From a virus: a DNA stretch of 23,940 nucleotides. The number at the start of each line of letters is the position of its first letter. Position 1 is the stretch's first letter. Positions 1-7,425 of this stretch are shown here, one piece after another. The DNA lies in IMG/VR virus record IMGVR_UViG_3300025781_000074, positions 1 to 23,940 of that record; one strand, written 5' to 3'. Under the pieces are notes generated by a model, which searched no databases, was not told where the DNA came from, and saw only the letters and a program-made list of their open reading frames with translations. The position numbers and the translations under genes are program-made.

Positions 1-121
1 GCGTAGACACTTTAGTGTTAGCTTGTTGAGCTTGCAAAGCTAGTTTGTGTTGGGCAATAGCTTTATCAAGAGTAGTTTGAACGCTAACGGCGCCCTTTTT
101 TGATGTGTTTATGCTTGACAT
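1..121 (-). CDS. Unrecognised virion gene downstream of the tape measure (N-terminal part only)
   Basis: Only the first 40 residues are present, because the gene runs off the left edge of the window. The ATG (119-121) overlaps the tape-measure stop in a TAATG string, so translation is probably coupled. The visible part starts MSSINTSKKGAV and becomes rich in Gln, Ala and Lys, which suggests a helix; no domain can be named. In contractile-tail phages this slot is usually filled by a baseplate, hub or LysM-containing gene, but nothing visible here proves that. Confidence 0.75.
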   Translation of the reverse strand, partial: MSSINTSKKGAVSVQTTLDKAIAQHKLALQAQQANTKVST

Positions 122-2400
122 TATGAACTAGCCACCTTTGAGTGTATACCTATAGACATAAGCTCTTTTTTAATAAGAGATGCAAGCTTTTGCTCATCAA
201 ATTGTGAACCTTGTGGCACCGTAATAGGAATCGTTATATCCCCATATGTGATGGTCGTACCACCAGCGTTTGAAGATGGGTCAAGTGTACCATTCTTAGG
301 ATTAATAGATAAGTATGATTTTGCCATTTTTGCAGAAGAGTAGTTGAGGGTTGACGAGCTAGCTCCCTGCCCAATACCAGAGCCACCTGCCATTCCACCG
401 CTCATAGCGGAAGATGGTGAGTACCCCATAAGCTCATTCATGTTAAGGCCCTGGATGCCACCGCCAGTCATGCCACCCGACAAGCTAGCCATAAAGCTGT
501 TTAGGTCTCCCACAGCGCCATTGCTTCCTGAACCGTTGAGCAAGTTGCTGTTAATAGAAGTTCCAGTCGCACCATTAATGACGCGGCGTGCGGCCACAAC
601 AGTACTAAGGTCTACACCAACGACTTCTACAGCACCGCCTGTATGAGGCGCCTGAATAATTTGGTTGTTACCCATGTAGATAGCTACGTGACCTGGTGCG
701 TTAGCTGGTCCATCAAAGAACAAAAGGTCACCAGGCTGTGCGTTGCGAGGGTCGACCGCTGTACCACAATTTACCTGTGCGTAAGTAGTACGCGGGAGCA
801 TCACGCCGACCTTGGCAAATGCGTACTGAACAAAAGATGAGCAGTCAAAACCTACTGTGTTAGAGCCTTGATTAGTTCCTCGTGTAGGGCCGCCAATACT
901 TCCGCCTCCCCATGAGTAAGGAGTTCCTACCGCAGATAGACCAGCACGTAGGGCGCCCGATACTCCAGAGGAGCTTGAAACACTGCTGGTTTGTGGCTTT
1001 ACTGTTGCACCTAAACCAAGACCACCAGAAGCCGCTGCCCCTGCAGCACCTGCCACCGCTGAAGTTCCCGCTAAAATAGCGGCGTCAACAAGTAGGCCTC
1101 CTCCAGCAGGGTCAACAACTTCTCCTGCAATCCCTCCAGCAGCAAGTTCAACATCTTGTACGATGCTTTTGCCTTTAAACAAGCTACCTATTTTAGAGAA
1201 TAAGCTTTGGCCAGTTTTACTTCCAGCAAGCGCTTTTCCTGCACCCAAGAAGCCGCCCAAAGCAGACGCAATTCCACCAGCAATAGATTGCCCAATATTG
1301 CTGTTCAGACCTGTTTCTAACTTAGCTAGTTGCTTAACAAGTCCTTGATTTGCGGTAACAATTTGCGCTAACTGATTAGTTGCCTTAACAAGAAGGTTGT
1401 TTGCTTCTGTAAATCCTTGAGCCATAGGATTCTGAGCAGCAGCAGTTAGACCAAACTGAGATTGATTAAGTGCACTTGCGGAGTTAAGGGCTGCTGTGGT
1501 TTGGCCAGTCGCGGTTGTGCTTGCTTTACTTAGGTTTCCGCCTTGAGCAAACTGGAGTGCTGCTGTCTGTAAGGCTTGAAATAAAGTAGGGTCTCCAGCC
1601 GAAGCTGCTTGAAGAAGGTTGTACAGACCGTTTCCAGGTTGAAGGGCGATAGCAATATTGCTTGCGTTTAGCTTTCCACCTGATTGAGAGACAGCCAAGT
1701 TCCAAATGTCTTTAAAGATAGCGGCTGGACTGCGTTCAGCTCCGTTTGAACCTCGAACTTGAATTCCCATCATACGCAACGTGTTGACAGACTGAGCAGA
1801 GTTTAGAGAGGCTGTAGCCTTCATTGCACTTTGGAAACTGCCCGTAAGGTTGGATACCTGGGCTACTCCAGGAAGAATCTGACTGTTGTATCCAGGAAGT
1901 CCTGGAAGAACTCCGTTAGCAGTTCCTTGCGCAATAGCCTGTTGTAAATCAGATGAGCTAGAAGAAGTTCCCATGCCCATAATATTTCGTACAGTGGCGT
2001 TTACATTACCCTGCATTCCTGAAAATTTTGCTTGGGAAGTTAATAGCTGTGAGGTGACAGCTTGCTGAACAGTAGGAAGGGCGTTAGCAAAAGAAGCTCC
2101 CATTCCTAAAGCAGCAGTTCCTAAGGATGAGACAACTCCACCAATAGTAGAAAGCGCTCCACCACCAGAACCAAACCCACCAGTAAAGCTTCCTCCCCCA
2201 GCGGCTATTGAGGAACCACCGCCGCCAAGAACGCTACTAAGAAACCCAGAAGCGCCAGAAGTACCGCCAAGGTTCTTAGCGATACTTTTGGTCTTGTCAT
2301 CCATAGCCCCCAACATGGTGAGGGCTTTTTGCAACGCGGTGTTAAGGTCGGCAACAGCCTTGCTCATAGTGCCAGAGTCCATATTAAACTCGTTAGCCAT
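121..2400 (-). CDS. Tape-measure protein with NlpC/P60 peptidase domain
   Basis: The 759-residue protein lies directly after the tail tube and chaperone genes, the classic tape-measure position. The first 480 residues are low-complexity Ala/Gly/Ser/Gln sequence with helical stretches and a hydrophobic Gly/Ala-rich segment around 370-470, as expected of a tape measure that sits in the tail lumen. Residues about 485-603 form an NlpC/P60 cysteine peptidase domain. The catalytic Cys is about 520 (FDCSSF), the His about 571 (GHVAIYMG), and a third polar residue is probably His 586 (APHTGG). Such domains cleave peptidoglycan cross-links and help tail tip entry. The C-terminus is Gly/Ser-rich and then ordered (TTITYGDITIPI). 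A GAGG motif precedes the ATG. At about 0.15 nm per residue the tail would be at most roughly 110 nm long. The length is modest for a myovirus tape measure, so a dedicated tail lysin is an alternative. Confidence 0.85.
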   Translation of the reverse strand: MANEFNMDSGTMSKAVADLNTALQKALTMLGAMDDKTKSIAKNLGGTSGASGFLSSVLGGGGSSIAAGGGSFTGGFGSGGGALSTIGGVVSSLGTAALGMGASFANALPTVQQAVTSQLLTSQAKFSGMQGNVNATVRNIMGMGTSSSSSDLQQAIAQGTANGVLPGLPGYNSQILPGVAQVSNLTGSFQSAMKATASLNSAQSVNTLRMMGIQVRGSNGAERSPAAIFKDIWNLAVSQSGGKLNASNIAIALQPGNGLYNLLQAASAGDPTLFQALQTAALQFAQGGNLSKASTTATGQTTAALNSASALNQSQFGLTAAAQNPMAQGFTEANNLLVKATNQLAQIVTANQGLVKQLAKLETGLNSNIGQSIAGGIASALGGFLGAGKALAGSKTGQSLFSKIGSLFKGKSIVQDVELAAGGIAGEVVDPAGGGLLVDAAILAGTSAVAGAAGAAASGGLGLGATVKPQTSSVSSSSGVSGALRAGLSAVGTPYSWGGGSIGGPTRGTNQGSNTVGFDCSSFVQYAFAKVGVMLPRTTYAQVNCGTAVDPRNAQPGDLLFFDGPANAPGHVAIYMGNNQIIQAPHTGGAVEVVGVDLSTVVAARRVINGATGTSINSNLLNGSGSNGAVGDLNSFMASLSGGMTGGGIQGLNMNELMGYSPSSAMSGGMAGGSGIGQGASSSTLNYSSAKMAKSYLSINPKNGTLDPSSNAGGTTITYGDITIPITVPQGSQFDEQKLASLIKKELMSIGIHSKVASS

Positions 2401-2402
2401 GG

Positions 2403-2555
2403 CTACCTACCTCGTCTCTTTATGGCTCTTTCAAGCCAGTTGTTACGTTCTCTAAAAGAAAGAGAACGAATATCACTCAGTGTCCAACCTGGAAACGCTC
2501 TAGTAAGCGCTTCAAAGGAATCTAATAAGTTTTCGTACTGTTCGCTGCTATAGGC
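2403..2555 (-). CDS. +1-frame extension of the tail assembly chaperone (candidate frameshift product, 50 codons)
   Basis: An open frame of 50 codons ends in TAG at 2403-2405, just before the tape-measure ATG at 2400. It is +1 relative to the chaperone gene. It contains no ATG, GTG or TTG, and is closed upstream by an in-frame TAG at 2565-2567, so it can only be entered by a ribosome changing frame between about 2564 and 2548. The encoded peptide is well behaved: acidic and helical at first (SEQYENLLDSFEALTRAFPG), then WTLSDIRSLSFRERNNW and a basic tail. The motif of an aromatic residue followed by LSDI and RERNNWLERA is the kind seen in second tail-chaperone frames before tape measures. Fusion at Phe 261 would give a protein of about 311 residues. 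Confidence 0.7.
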   Translation of the reverse strand, partial: AYSSEQYENLLDSFEALTRAFPGWTLSDIRSLSFRERNNWLERAIKRRGR

Positions 2556-2564
2556 GAAACAAAG
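2548..2564 (-). other. Candidate +1 programmed frameshift site (TTT-C before CGC CTA TAG)
   Basis: In the zero frame the codons are GCT TTG TTT CGC CTA TAG. The TTT at 2557-2559 followed by C allows tRNA-Phe to slip from UUU to UUC, a perfect re-pairing with the same anticodon, and the stop codon lies two codons further on. The +1 frame is closed by TAG at 2565-2567, so the change must occur in this short window. A -1 shift instead reaches TAG within about a dozen codons and gives no sensible product. Confidence 0.55.
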
Positions 2565-3339
2565 CTACGAGACTAATAGGAGTATCAACAGATGCTCCAC
2601 ATGCCTCGCAGTTCTTCTTCACCTCCCCAAGGCGTGGGCCTGGGTTCTTTTCTAAAATTTCATTGATGATAGTTTCGCGGTCCTGCATGCCCAGCTTAAG
2701 AACTGTTGATGCTCCCAGTGAGCCCTTGCCGTTTACCGAAAGGACGCAGCCTTCAAGAAGAATGGTATTCAGCTCAGCTGAAGTTTTATCTGCATTCTCT
2801 GTTAGTAGGCGCTGCACGTAGCCATTAGGCAAAGTAAGGACTGCTGTGCCATTCTTTAGCTGGACTTCCCAATTACGGTCATCGATTGGGTTCTTTAAAT
2901 AGATGGTTGGGATGTCTGCGTTTAAGTCAATAGGAACAACAGAGGTTACTCCGCAGGTACATGTAAACTGATAGTCTGCTGTATCTCCAAATGTTACGCG
3001 ACGAATAGCAAGAAGAATTGCATCGCGGTCTGCAGCAAGGATGTCATCTAGGTCCTCTTTGCGAACCTTTTCTCCACCAATGCTTACTAACCCTCTTTGA
3101 AGAATGGTAGTCAAGACACGTCCTAAACCGCCAGCTTTTGCAATGGCTTCTTCATCGGCTCCGTTAAGTTCTCGCACTTCTGCGTACTTAACGAGGGTGC
3201 CTTCCTGGGTAATAAAACCCCCAGGAAGGTTAACCTCACTATTTGATGGTGGTACCGTTGTTACCTGTGGTGCTGCTTCTTTTGTTACTTCCTCAATAGC
3301 AGCGCTAACTGCCTTGGGGTCTTGTGTTAATGTGCTCAC
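2548..3339 (-). CDS. Tail assembly chaperone-like protein with split Cys (zinc-ribbon-like) pairs
   Basis: This 263-residue product sits between the tail tube and the tape measure, the place of the tail assembly chaperone in nearly all long-tailed phages. The GTG start at 3337-3339 is preceded by AAGGAG at good spacing. After a disordered first 38 residues comes NLPGGFI, then a helical conserved-looking core with VRELNGADEEAI (about 55-66) and AADRDAILLAIRRVTFG (about 102-118). Cysteines C127 and C129 (FTCTCG) and C244/C247 (CEACGAS) could together bind zinc; similar proteins in contractile phages are linked to T4 baseplate/hub assembly proteins. The open frame ends at TAG, but a +1 extension follows, which supports the chaperone role. 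An alternative is a baseplate hub subunit. Confidence 0.75.
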   Translation of the reverse strand: MSTLTQDPKAVSAAIEEVTKEAAPQVTTVPPSNSEVNLPGGFITQEGTLVKYAEVRELNGADEEAIAKAGGLGRVLTTILQRGLVSIGGEKVRKEDLDDILAADRDAILLAIRRVTFGDTADYQFTCTCGVTSVVPIDLNADIPTIYLKNPIDDRNWEVQLKNGTAVLTLPNGYVQRLLTENADKTSAELNTILLEGCVLSVNGKGSLGASTVLKLGMQDRETIINEILEKNPGPRLGEVKKNCEACGASVDTPISLVALFRL

Positions 3340-3363
3340 GTATTATGCTCCTTAGAGTGTTAG

Positions 3364-3999
3364 TTACTTAGCGACTCCGCCAGAAGTACTGGCGTCATCG
3401 GTTCCTGCTGTAGACATAAAGCCAACAGATAGACCTTCGTGTACAAGCGTCATTTGCTCGAACAAGATGTTCTGGTCACCAGCGTTTAGGTCTGAGTATT
3501 GAAGGGTAGTAATCCAGGCATTGTGCACCTTAAAGTGCATACGAGCCTTGCTTACTAGGTCGTCCTTATCGCCCACCTGTGCAGGATGGTCAAGAACGTA
3601 GATGTCCACATCAACGCGGAAATCTCCAGTTCCCTCAGTGGTAGAGATGCCTTCTCCAGCAGCAGCTGCAAAGAGACCGCGCATCCACTTGATGCCCTGA
3701 TAATTACCTACAAGGGTACCGTGCTGGAAGGTGATAGGTGTGAAAGTAGTCATTCCTGGAATCTGGTGAATGGTGGTGTTGTAGCCGCCTTCACGGTAAG
3801 GAATAGACTGAGTGTTGATTCCCAAACCAGTGATGCTGGTAAAACCAGCTACGGTTGTAGGGGTGATATCAGTGCTAAAGACGCCTGTACTTCCGTTCTT
3901 AGTCGCCGCAGAAAACTCTGCGATGAACTTAAAGTTACGTAAGGGGTCTGTCGCAAGACTTGACCAACGTTGGATATTGGATGTTGGGGTTGTTGCCAT
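3364..3999 (-). CDS. Tail tube protein (T4 gp19-like)
   Basis: The 211-residue protein follows the sheath gene, as tube genes do in contractile-tail phages. It polymerises as hexameric rings that form the inner tube through which DNA passes. The N-terminus LRNFKFIAEF, the strand-rich middle with SITGLG at about 58-63, and the hallmark IPYREGGYNTTIHQIPG (about 66-82) followed by FTPITFQHG match the gp19/tube family. The C-terminus is a flexible Thr/Ser/Gly tail. The ATG has AAGGAG overlapping the sheath stop (TAAGGAG), so the two are coupled and can be made in proportion. Length is close to the family norm. Confidence 0.92.
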   Translation of the reverse strand: MATTPTSNIQRWSSLATDPLRNFKFIAEFSAATKNGSTGVFSTDITPTTVAGFTSITGLGINTQSIPYREGGYNTTIHQIPGMTTFTPITFQHGTLVGNYQGIKWMRGLFAAAAGEGISTTEGTGDFRVDVDIYVLDHPAQVGDKDDLVSKARMHFKVHNAWITTLQYSDLNAGDQNILFEQMTLVHEGLSVGFMSTAGTDDASTSGGVAK

Positions 4000-4011
4000 T
4001 TATTGGGCTCC

Positions 4012-5511
4012 TTACGCCACAGTGACGGTTGCGCCGCCATCGAACTGACCGATATTGATTACTACGAACTCAGCTGGACGCTGCAACGCAACGCCTACCT
4101 GAATGTTGACCTGACCTGCTTCCACAGTAGACAAGGTGTTGTTTGAGGTGTCACACAGCACAAAGAAAGCCTGCTGAGGAGTGGAACCACGAAGTCCACC
4201 TTGAGACCAGAAGTTAGTCAAGAATCCATTAAGGATGCTGCTAATACGACGATACAAAATAGTGTCATTTGGCTCAAAGATGGCAAAGTTGGTGAGGTCA
4301 ACAAGCGCCTTCTCTAAGTAGATAAGCGAACGACGTACTGGGACGTACATGCTTGCGTAACCAGCTTCAAGTGTACGAGCGCCCATAACAACGATTCCAG
4401 AACCGTTGATATAACGAATGGCGTTTACTGGCGCAGCCGCTGAGTTCAGGTCATCCAAGTTTGCTGAAGTCAATGAAGGAACAGATACTGCTCCGCCAAG
4501 ACGAACAGATAGACCTGCTGGGGCCTTCCATACTCCGCGAGCCTTGTCTGTAGCCGCGTACTTTCCTACGATTGCTCCGCCTGGATTTGCAGCTGTGATA
4601 ACTGTTCCTGGTGTGCTGTTCGTTGGGTCATTGATGGTAATAGGTGGGTAGTACACAGCTCCGTAAGAAGTCTGGGTATACGCCTCAGCCAAAGTAATTT
4701 GGTTAGCAACTGTGTCGTTAATAGGGTCAATAACTACGAACACATCTCCACGGTTTGAAGCGTAGTTCAAAAGGATGTTGACAGAGGTAGAATCTGTAAC
4801 TCCTGGAGCGTTCAGAATCAAAGACTGAGGTACGGTATCAAACGCTGTAACTCCGCCAGCAATATCAGCTGCTGCAGGTGCAGTTCCGTCAGCGCCTGAC
4901 GTTAGAGCAACAGCTCCTGATGTAGCAGATGGGTTACGAGTAGTTCCTGATGCAGTAGAGCCTGCGTCAATTGCTGTGATGTATGCTGACTGAGCGTTAA
5001 TTACGCCAATTGCGTAACGAGCATCAGAAGCTGTCATAGAAAGGTTAGGGTAGGTTTCTACCTTATTTGCGGCAGCTGTTCCGCCGTAGTAAACAACAAG
5101 GTCAAAGTTTCCAGAAGAGCCTGGAGAGGCTTGAATAACAACGTTGATGTTATTTCCCCATGTGCCTGGGTTGTTAGCCTTGATTGTCAATGTGTTTGCT
5201 GGCGACTCTTGGCCATCTTGGAATGTACGAGTTGCTAGAGCAGTAGAGCCCTTAACTACGCGTGTAACGTAAGCTTGGCTTCCGCCGTTAGCGAAGTACA
5301 AGAACACAGCAAGAGCGAGGTTGTTATTAGTTCCCCAACCGCCGAACTTGTTGAGGTAATCACTCCACGAGCTAACGAGAGTAGGTGTCAGAGGACCACG
5401 AGCGTTGACGCCAATAAAAGCGGCTACTGAATCGGAGTTTGCTCCAACAACAGGTGCGATTGGGTTCAGGGTTTCCTGAACGTACACTCCTGGGCGTTGA
5501 TATGCAGTCAT
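4012..5511 (-). CDS. Contractile tail sheath protein
   Basis: The 499-residue product begins MTAYQRPGVYVQE, the standard opening of phage tail sheath proteins, and continues with AAFIGVNARGPLTPTLV and the YLNKFGG segment of the N-terminal sheath domain. Residues about 110-230 form a Ser/Thr/Gly-rich variable insertion domain that should face outward. The core resumes at about 235 (SLILNAPGV), with the conserved GDVFVVIDP at about 264-272. The C-terminal domain has MYVPVRRSLIYLEKAL (about 402-417), FEPND, then LQRPAEFVVINIGQ near the end. This domain makes the handshake strands that link sheath rings. It proves a myovirus morphology. AAGGAG lies at normal spacing before the ATG. Confidence 0.96.
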   Translation of the reverse strand: MTAYQRPGVYVQETLNPIAPVVGANSDSVAAFIGVNARGPLTPTLVSSWSDYLNKFGGWGTNNNLALAVFLYFANGGSQAYVTRVVKGSTALATRTFQDGQESPANTLTIKANNPGTWGNNINVVIQASPGSSGNFDLVVYYGGTAAANKVETYPNLSMTASDARYAIGVINAQSAYITAIDAGSTASGTTRNPSATSGAVALTSGADGTAPAAADIAGGVTAFDTVPQSLILNAPGVTDSTSVNILLNYASNRGDVFVVIDPINDTVANQITLAEAYTQTSYGAVYYPPITINDPTNSTPGTVITAANPGGAIVGKYAATDKARGVWKAPAGLSVRLGGAVSVPSLTSANLDDLNSAAAPVNAIRYINGSGIVVMGARTLEAGYASMYVPVRRSLIYLEKALVDLTNFAIFEPNDTILYRRISSILNGFLTNFWSQGGLRGSTPQQAFFVLCDTSNNTLSTVEAGQVNIQVGVALQRPAEFVVINIGQFDGGATVTVA

Positions 5512-5526
5512 TATTTATCTCCTTGA

Positions 5527-6144
5527 TTAGGGTTGAACGGGTGTAAAGCCAGATGGTATGTTCGTAGTAATCCGATTGATTTCAACAGTTTGTACGGTGG
5601 ATAGGGCGCTATTAGCAGTCGATGGGGTCATCTCACTAATAACTCTTACGGTGAAGACGCTTCTAAAGAGGCGTCGTCCATCCTCAATCATGTCTCGTTT
5701 AACGAAACCGTCGAGGAACATACTGCGGTACGCAGTCTCTGTACCAAGCTCATTAGGGACTTCTAGGCTTCCGTATTGGCTTGGAAATTTATTCTGTAGC
5801 TGGAAAAGTATGGCGCGGTCATGCCGTGGATGGCGCGAATATGCAGCTACTTGATAGGTAAGGTCATAAGGCAACGGTGTTTGGTAGCGGTATACAGAGC
5901 CTTCTGCAGGTGCGGCTGTTCCACGATTGTCGTTGTCATAAATCATTCCTGACATCTGACGCTCTTTGGCAGCACGAATGTCAATAAGCTCAATAATAAT
6001 ATAAGGATAGCTTTGAACAGTAACTTCAACGTCTGGGTATCCAAACCACACTTTGACAGGTCGTACTGACGCCTTTTCATCAGAGACGTTAATTCCCTGA
6101 AGCAAGTTCTTCATGGCAGCGTCTTCAGCAAGGATAAAGCTCAT
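5527..6144 (-). CDS. Neck / tail-terminator-like protein
   Basis: This 205-residue protein is coupled to the gene before it by a TAATG overlap and lies immediately upstream of the sheath. In contractile phages that position commonly holds tail-completion or terminator proteins. The middle contains VRPVKVWFGYPDVEVTV followed by YPYIIIELIDI, then a YRYQTPLPYDLTYQVAAYSR strand and HDRAILFQLQNKFPSQYG. This pattern, a beta sheet with a helix carrying an R-A-I-L-F-Q-L-Q motif, resembles tail terminator folds. No catalytic motifs are seen. The role is inferred mainly from position and pattern; a baseplate-proximal structural protein is the alternative. Confidence 0.65.
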   Translation of the reverse strand: MSFILAEDAAMKNLLQGINVSDEKASVRPVKVWFGYPDVEVTVQSYPYIIIELIDIRAAKERQMSGMIYDNDNRGTAAPAEGSVYRYQTPLPYDLTYQVAAYSRHPRHDRAILFQLQNKFPSQYGSLEVPNELGTETAYRSMFLDGFVKRDMIEDGRRLFRSVFTVRVISEMTPSTANSALSTVQTVEINRITTNIPSGFTPVQP

Positions 6145-6485
6145 TAGAACATCCTCATTTCTGCCATAATAGCTACAACGCTATCTTCAAGGATGTTTCC
6201 TAAGTGTCCACCAACCCGAGCAACAAACGGACGAATAACAGATGAGGGGGCTGAGTTAGGGGTTCCGTACTCTAAGTTGTTTACTTCGTCGTCCAGCTCT
6301 TCTGGGTAGGAGATATGAAGTTCTCCATCTTGAGGTTTGATAGAAAGGCTAAGTGCGACATCCGCAGGCCATCCCGCAGCAAGAGCAAATTTTTGTAACA
6401 TGGGGGTGAGTTGTTCAGACGCTTTTTCAGTAGCGTCTTTGACGGCTGTACTTACGGCCGCGTTCACTTGCGAAACAATCGCCAC
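6144..6485 (-). CDS. Small neck / head-tail completion protein
   Basis: The product is 113 residues, with a helical N-terminal half (AVKDATEKASEQLTPMLQKFAL) and a strand region (LSLSIKPQDGELHISYPEEL). The stretch LEYGTPNSAPSSVIRPFV (about 71-88) recalls the YGTxxxxPxxFxRPA pattern of HK97 gp10-like neck proteins, which plug or adapt the head-tail joint. The start is uncertain: GTG at 6483-6485 lies inside the preceding small gene, and GTG at 6465-6467 forms a GTGA overlap with that gene's stop. Neither has a strong ribosome binding site, so translation is probably coupled. It overlaps the next gene by TAATG. Confidence 0.7.
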   Translation of the reverse strand: MAIVSQVNAAVSTAVKDATEKASEQLTPMLQKFALAAGWPADVALSLSIKPQDGELHISYPEELDDEVNNLEYGTPNSAPSSVIRPFVARVGGHLGNILEDSVVAIMAEMRMF

Positions 6486-6595
6486 AAAGCAGCAGCGAGA
6501 ATACCCTTAGCTAACACATGGTTGTCTGGAGCAGAGGGTGCAGAAAACGCGCCCTGTACAAACTCTTTCTCAGACGGCTTATCAATTTCAGCCAT
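6464..6595 (-). CDS. Small 43-residue protein, first gene after the internal terminator
   Basis: An ATG at 6593-6595 with GGAG seven bases upstream opens a 43-residue frame: it begins MAEIDKPSEKEFVQGAF and ends in the hydrophobic then basic LAAALWRLFRK. It is the first gene after the terminator at 6661-6694 and overlaps the 113-residue neck gene. Its size and the good ribosome binding site argue for translation, perhaps mainly to couple ribosomes into the neck gene. No family is recognised. The Leu/Ala/Trp-rich C-terminus could be a short amphipathic helix. Confidence 0.65.
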   Translation of the reverse strand: MAEIDKPSEKEFVQGAFSAPSAPDNHVLAKGILAAALWRLFRK

Positions 6596-6602
6596 AGCAA
6601 AA

Positions 6603-6614
6603 CTCCATTCGGAG
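6603..6614 (-). promoter_or_regulatory. Small hairpin covering the ribosome binding site of the 43-residue gene
   Basis: On the minus strand CTCC-GAAT-GGAG can form a four-base-pair hairpin in which GGAG is the likely ribosome binding site of the gene starting at 6595. Such a structure could damp initiation. It is short, so it may be chance. Confidence 0.3.
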
Positions 6615-6660
6615 GGTATTACGCAAGATACTGCCCGAAGCCCCGCACAGGACTTCCCTT

Positions 6661-6694
6661 AAAGTATAAAGGCCCCCCTATTTCTAGGAGAGCC
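6661..6694 (-). terminator. Rho-independent terminator with GAAA tetraloop, acting on minus-strand transcripts
   Basis: In minus-strand RNA, GGCUCUCCUA pairs with UAGGGGGGCC around a GAAA loop; the ten pairs include two G-U wobbles, followed by UUUAUACUUU. On the plus strand the wobble positions become C-A mismatches, so the structure is built for leftward transcripts only. It separates the small charged-protein block from the neck/tail genes and lies 16 bases after the stop of the 69-residue gene. Confidence 0.85.
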
Positions 6695-6709
6695 TAACTA
6701 CTAAGTCTT

Positions 6710-6919
6710 TTACTTAGACTTCTTTACCTTAGAGGCTAGTGCCTTGTCCATCTTGGCATCTGCCTTAGCCGATGGATTCTTTGCATCCATCTTCTTGTCA
6801 GCCTTTTCAAAAGCTGACTTCTGCTTAGGAGACATGCCCTTCATTACCTTGGCATCTTGCTTCTTGTCGGCTTTCTTAGACATAGGGCCTTTTTTACCGC
6901 ATCCGCATGTAGCGCACAT
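6710..6919 (-). CDS. Small Lys-rich protein with N-terminal Cys cluster (CATCGCG)
   Basis: The 69-residue product begins MCATCGCGKKGP, with three cysteines in a CxxCxC pattern fit to bind a metal. It continues as a Lys/Ala/Asp/Met chain built on degenerate repeats of KADKKxDAK (about 16-24, 39-47, 51-58) with no hydrophobic core. I recall short phage proteins with this kind of CxxCGCGKK start near the structural genes, function unknown. The ATG overlaps the preceding stop as TAATG and has GAGG upstream. A terminator follows. It may bind nucleic acid or an acidic partner, such as the neighbour encoded just before it; this is inference. Confidence 0.75.
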   Translation of the reverse strand: MCATCGCGKKGPMSKKADKKQDAKVMKGMSPKQKSAFEKADKKMDAKNPSAKADAKMDKALASKVKKSK

Positions 6920-7425
6920 TATTCGGCATCCTCTTCGTCATCTGAATCATCTTCTGAGTCATCTGAATCATCTTCTGAGTCATCCCAGTCTTCGTCTGAA
7001 TCGTCAGAGTCATCTTCTGAATCCTCTTCTGAATCCTCTGAGTCGTCAGATGAATCGGTTGAGTCATCTGCTGGAGCAGCATCGGCTGCTGGAGCATCTG
7101 TTGTAGCGTCAGCTGGAGCAGCATCGGCTGCTGAAGCATCTGCTGGAGCAGCATCGGCTGCTGGAGCATCTGTTGTAGCGTCAGCTGGAGCAGCATCGGC
7201 TGCTGAAGCATCTGCTGGAGCAGCTGCTGGGTCTACTGCTGGAGCTGTTGTTACATCGTCTGCAGGAGCAGCGGCGTCAGCAACAGGGGCAGCGACGTCA
7301 GTTGCGTCTACTGGAGTTGTTGTATCGTCAGACATTTTTGTACCTTTTTTTCTGGCTAAGCGCCGTTGGTTTTTAGCAGCCCTCTTTTGACGGGCTACGC
7401 TAATTTTAACATTATTCTTTTTCAC
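6919..7425 (-). CDS. Bipolar charged protein: basic head, Ala/Asp/Pro repeats, Asp/Ser/Glu tail
   Basis: The 168-residue product has three zones. Residues 1-30 are strongly basic (RQKRAAKNQRRLARKK). Residues about 32-122 are an Ala/Asp/Pro/Thr chain with a repeated 24-residue unit of PADASAADAA and PADATTDAPAADAA. Residues about 123-168 are almost purely Asp, Ser and Glu with one Trp. It must be disordered. The GTG start overlaps the previous stop (GTGA). A second in-frame ATG at 7333-7335, preceded by AAAGG, would yield a purely acidic form lacking the basic head, so two products are possible. No family is recognised. A plus-strand frame over the same bases reads as Ser-Glu repeats and is a shadow. 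Confidence 0.75.
   Translation of the reverse strand: MKKNNVKISVARQKRAAKNQRRLARKKGTKMSDDTTTPVDATDVAAPVADAAAPADDVTTAPAVDPAAAPADASAADAAPADATTDAPAADAAPADASAADAAPADATTDAPAADAAPADDSTDSSDDSEDSEEDSEDDSDDSDEDWDDSEDDSDDSEDDSDDEEDAE
7065..7222 (-). repeat. 72-bp tandem repeat (two full copies plus a partial third)
   Basis: The unit starting at CATCTGCTGG occurs at 7065, 7137 and 7209, an exact 72-base period, coding 24 residues per copy within the Ala/Asp/Pro zone. Within each unit, shorter GGAGCAGCATCGGCTGCTG blocks also recur. It is in frame, so copy-number change would lengthen or shorten the linker without breaking the gene. Confidence 0.9.

Noticed and set aside
2520-2560. A -1 frameshift at the chaperone end
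   Set aside because: The -1 frame reaches TAG within about a dozen codons and encodes nothing like a chaperone extension; only the +1 frame continues to the tape measure.
6857-7390. Plus-strand frame coding Ser/Glu/Ala repeats
   Set aside because: It is the antisense of the acidic repeat gene; low-complexity codons leave the other strand open, and it lacks a matching operon or ribosome binding site.
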